From Desulfovibrio sp. Fe33 (lineage in GTDB: Bacteria; Desulfobacterota; Desulfovibrionia; Desulfovibrionales; Desulfovibrionaceae): a stretch of DNA of 64,000 nucleotides. Of this stretch, positions 63,734 to 64,000 are shown piece after piece (the first letter of the stretch is position 1; each line of letters starts with the position of its first letter). Both the position numbers and the translations under genes were made by a program. The stretch spans positions 62,001-126,000 of the forward strand of contig NZ_JAQKGU010000001.1 of the NCBI RefSeq assembly GCF_028532725.1. The letters are read 5' to 3'. The notes below the pieces were generated by a model, which did not search any database, had not been told where the DNA came from, and saw nothing but the letters and a program-made list of their open reading frames with translations.

Positions 63734-64000
63734 ATGTCCCAGCACATCAATGAACTTTTCGACAAGGACGGCAACCTCGTCGGCGCGCTTTTGACCGCCG
63801 AAGCGTGGACAGCCGTCCGCGATCAGGTCATGGCCGCCCTCGGCGTCAGCGAGACCCCCACGGTCCAGGAAAAGCCGGAGCCTGTCTCCGACTGGGAAGA
63901 ACTCACCCAGTATTGGGACTTCCCGTATCCCGTGGACATGGACGTGACCTGCGATAATTGCGGCAACGAAACGGCCGACTGGTCCGAGGACGAACCTCGC
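63734..64000 (+). CDS. protein of unknown function, cut by window edge
   Basis: ATG 63734, with GGAGCG upstream, opens a frame that runs to the end of the window (89 residues so far). The N-terminus MSQHINELFDKDGNLVGALL is followed by an acidic region with WEELTQYWDFPYP and a CDNC pair (CxxC), perhaps half of a zinc site. I recognise no family. It is divergent from parB with 90 bases between starts. Confidence 0.65.
   Translation, partial: MSQHINELFDKDGNLVGALLTAEAWTAVRDQVMAALGVSETPTVQEKPEPVSDWEELTQYWDFPYPVDMDVTCDNCGNETADWSEDEPR

Overview
The window reads as chromosomal DNA of a high-GC, Gram-negative, anaerobic sulfate-reducer-like bacterium, most likely Desulfovibrio/Pseudodesulfovibrio. 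The grounds are gene content and style: a lutABC-type lactate-oxidation operon, larEBC for the nickel-pincer cofactor, two methyl-accepting chemotaxis genes, a Lys124-type phosphofructokinase, heptose kinase rfaE1, parB, several small orphan proteins, and interspersed hairpin repeats lying just behind genes. This is inference; no rRNA or tRNA was found to confirm taxonomy.

Layout. 1-1373: edge of an accessory segment, with a RhuM-family gene cut by the window start and the C-terminal stump of a tyrosine recombinase. 1374-3457: lrgA/lrgB holin-like pair with a divergent LysR regulator and a T-N11-A palindrome between them. 3459-9061: tetR, an HlyD-type adaptor, a double-ABC/permease fusion and an ABC-2 permease, matching the E. 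coli yhiI-rbbA-yhhJ set. 9202-15264: universal stress protein, divergent P-type ATPase, and a chemoreceptor gene interrupted by an in-frame TAG. 15543-18553: lutABC preceded by a short upstream ORF. 18584-21090: PAS histidine kinase and Hsp20.

21189-32965 is a complete phosphonate C-P lyase island: phnF regulator; phnGHIJKLM rightward; phnCDE uptake; and leftward a hexapeptide acetyltransferase, a DUF1045 2H-phosphoesterase-like protein and phnN. A perfect 16-bp palindrome between phnF and phnG is the probable PhnF operator. No phnP is present, and the DUF1045 protein is the natural candidate to replace it.

33277-46682: fumC, a DUF2959 lipoprotein, argP next to an internally deleted argO, a Cys-rich small protein divergent from a cereblon-like (CULT) gene that carries a TAG at its conserved Trp, an IMPACT-family gene, lemA with two TPM-domain genes, mobA, a hydrolase, a diguanylate cyclase and a periplasmic-binding-like protein. 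46734-58698: a chemoreceptor with an extra C-terminal domain, a divergent diadenylate-cyclase-domain protein with a small membrane partner, a VOC-KdsC fusion, and a leftward run MATE-larE-larB-larC-DUF3431-ABC permease with a divergent marR. 59137-64000: an excisionase-type HTH gene with an operator over its start codon, an orphan gene, two palindromic repeats, pfkA, rfaE1, parB and a partial orphan gene.

No CRISPR array, intact insertion sequence, prophage or defence island was recognised. The most unusual points are the two in-frame ambers in otherwise conserved genes, the palindromic elements whose arms have co-varied, the DAC-domain pair, the VOC-KdsC fusion and the probable PhnP replacement.
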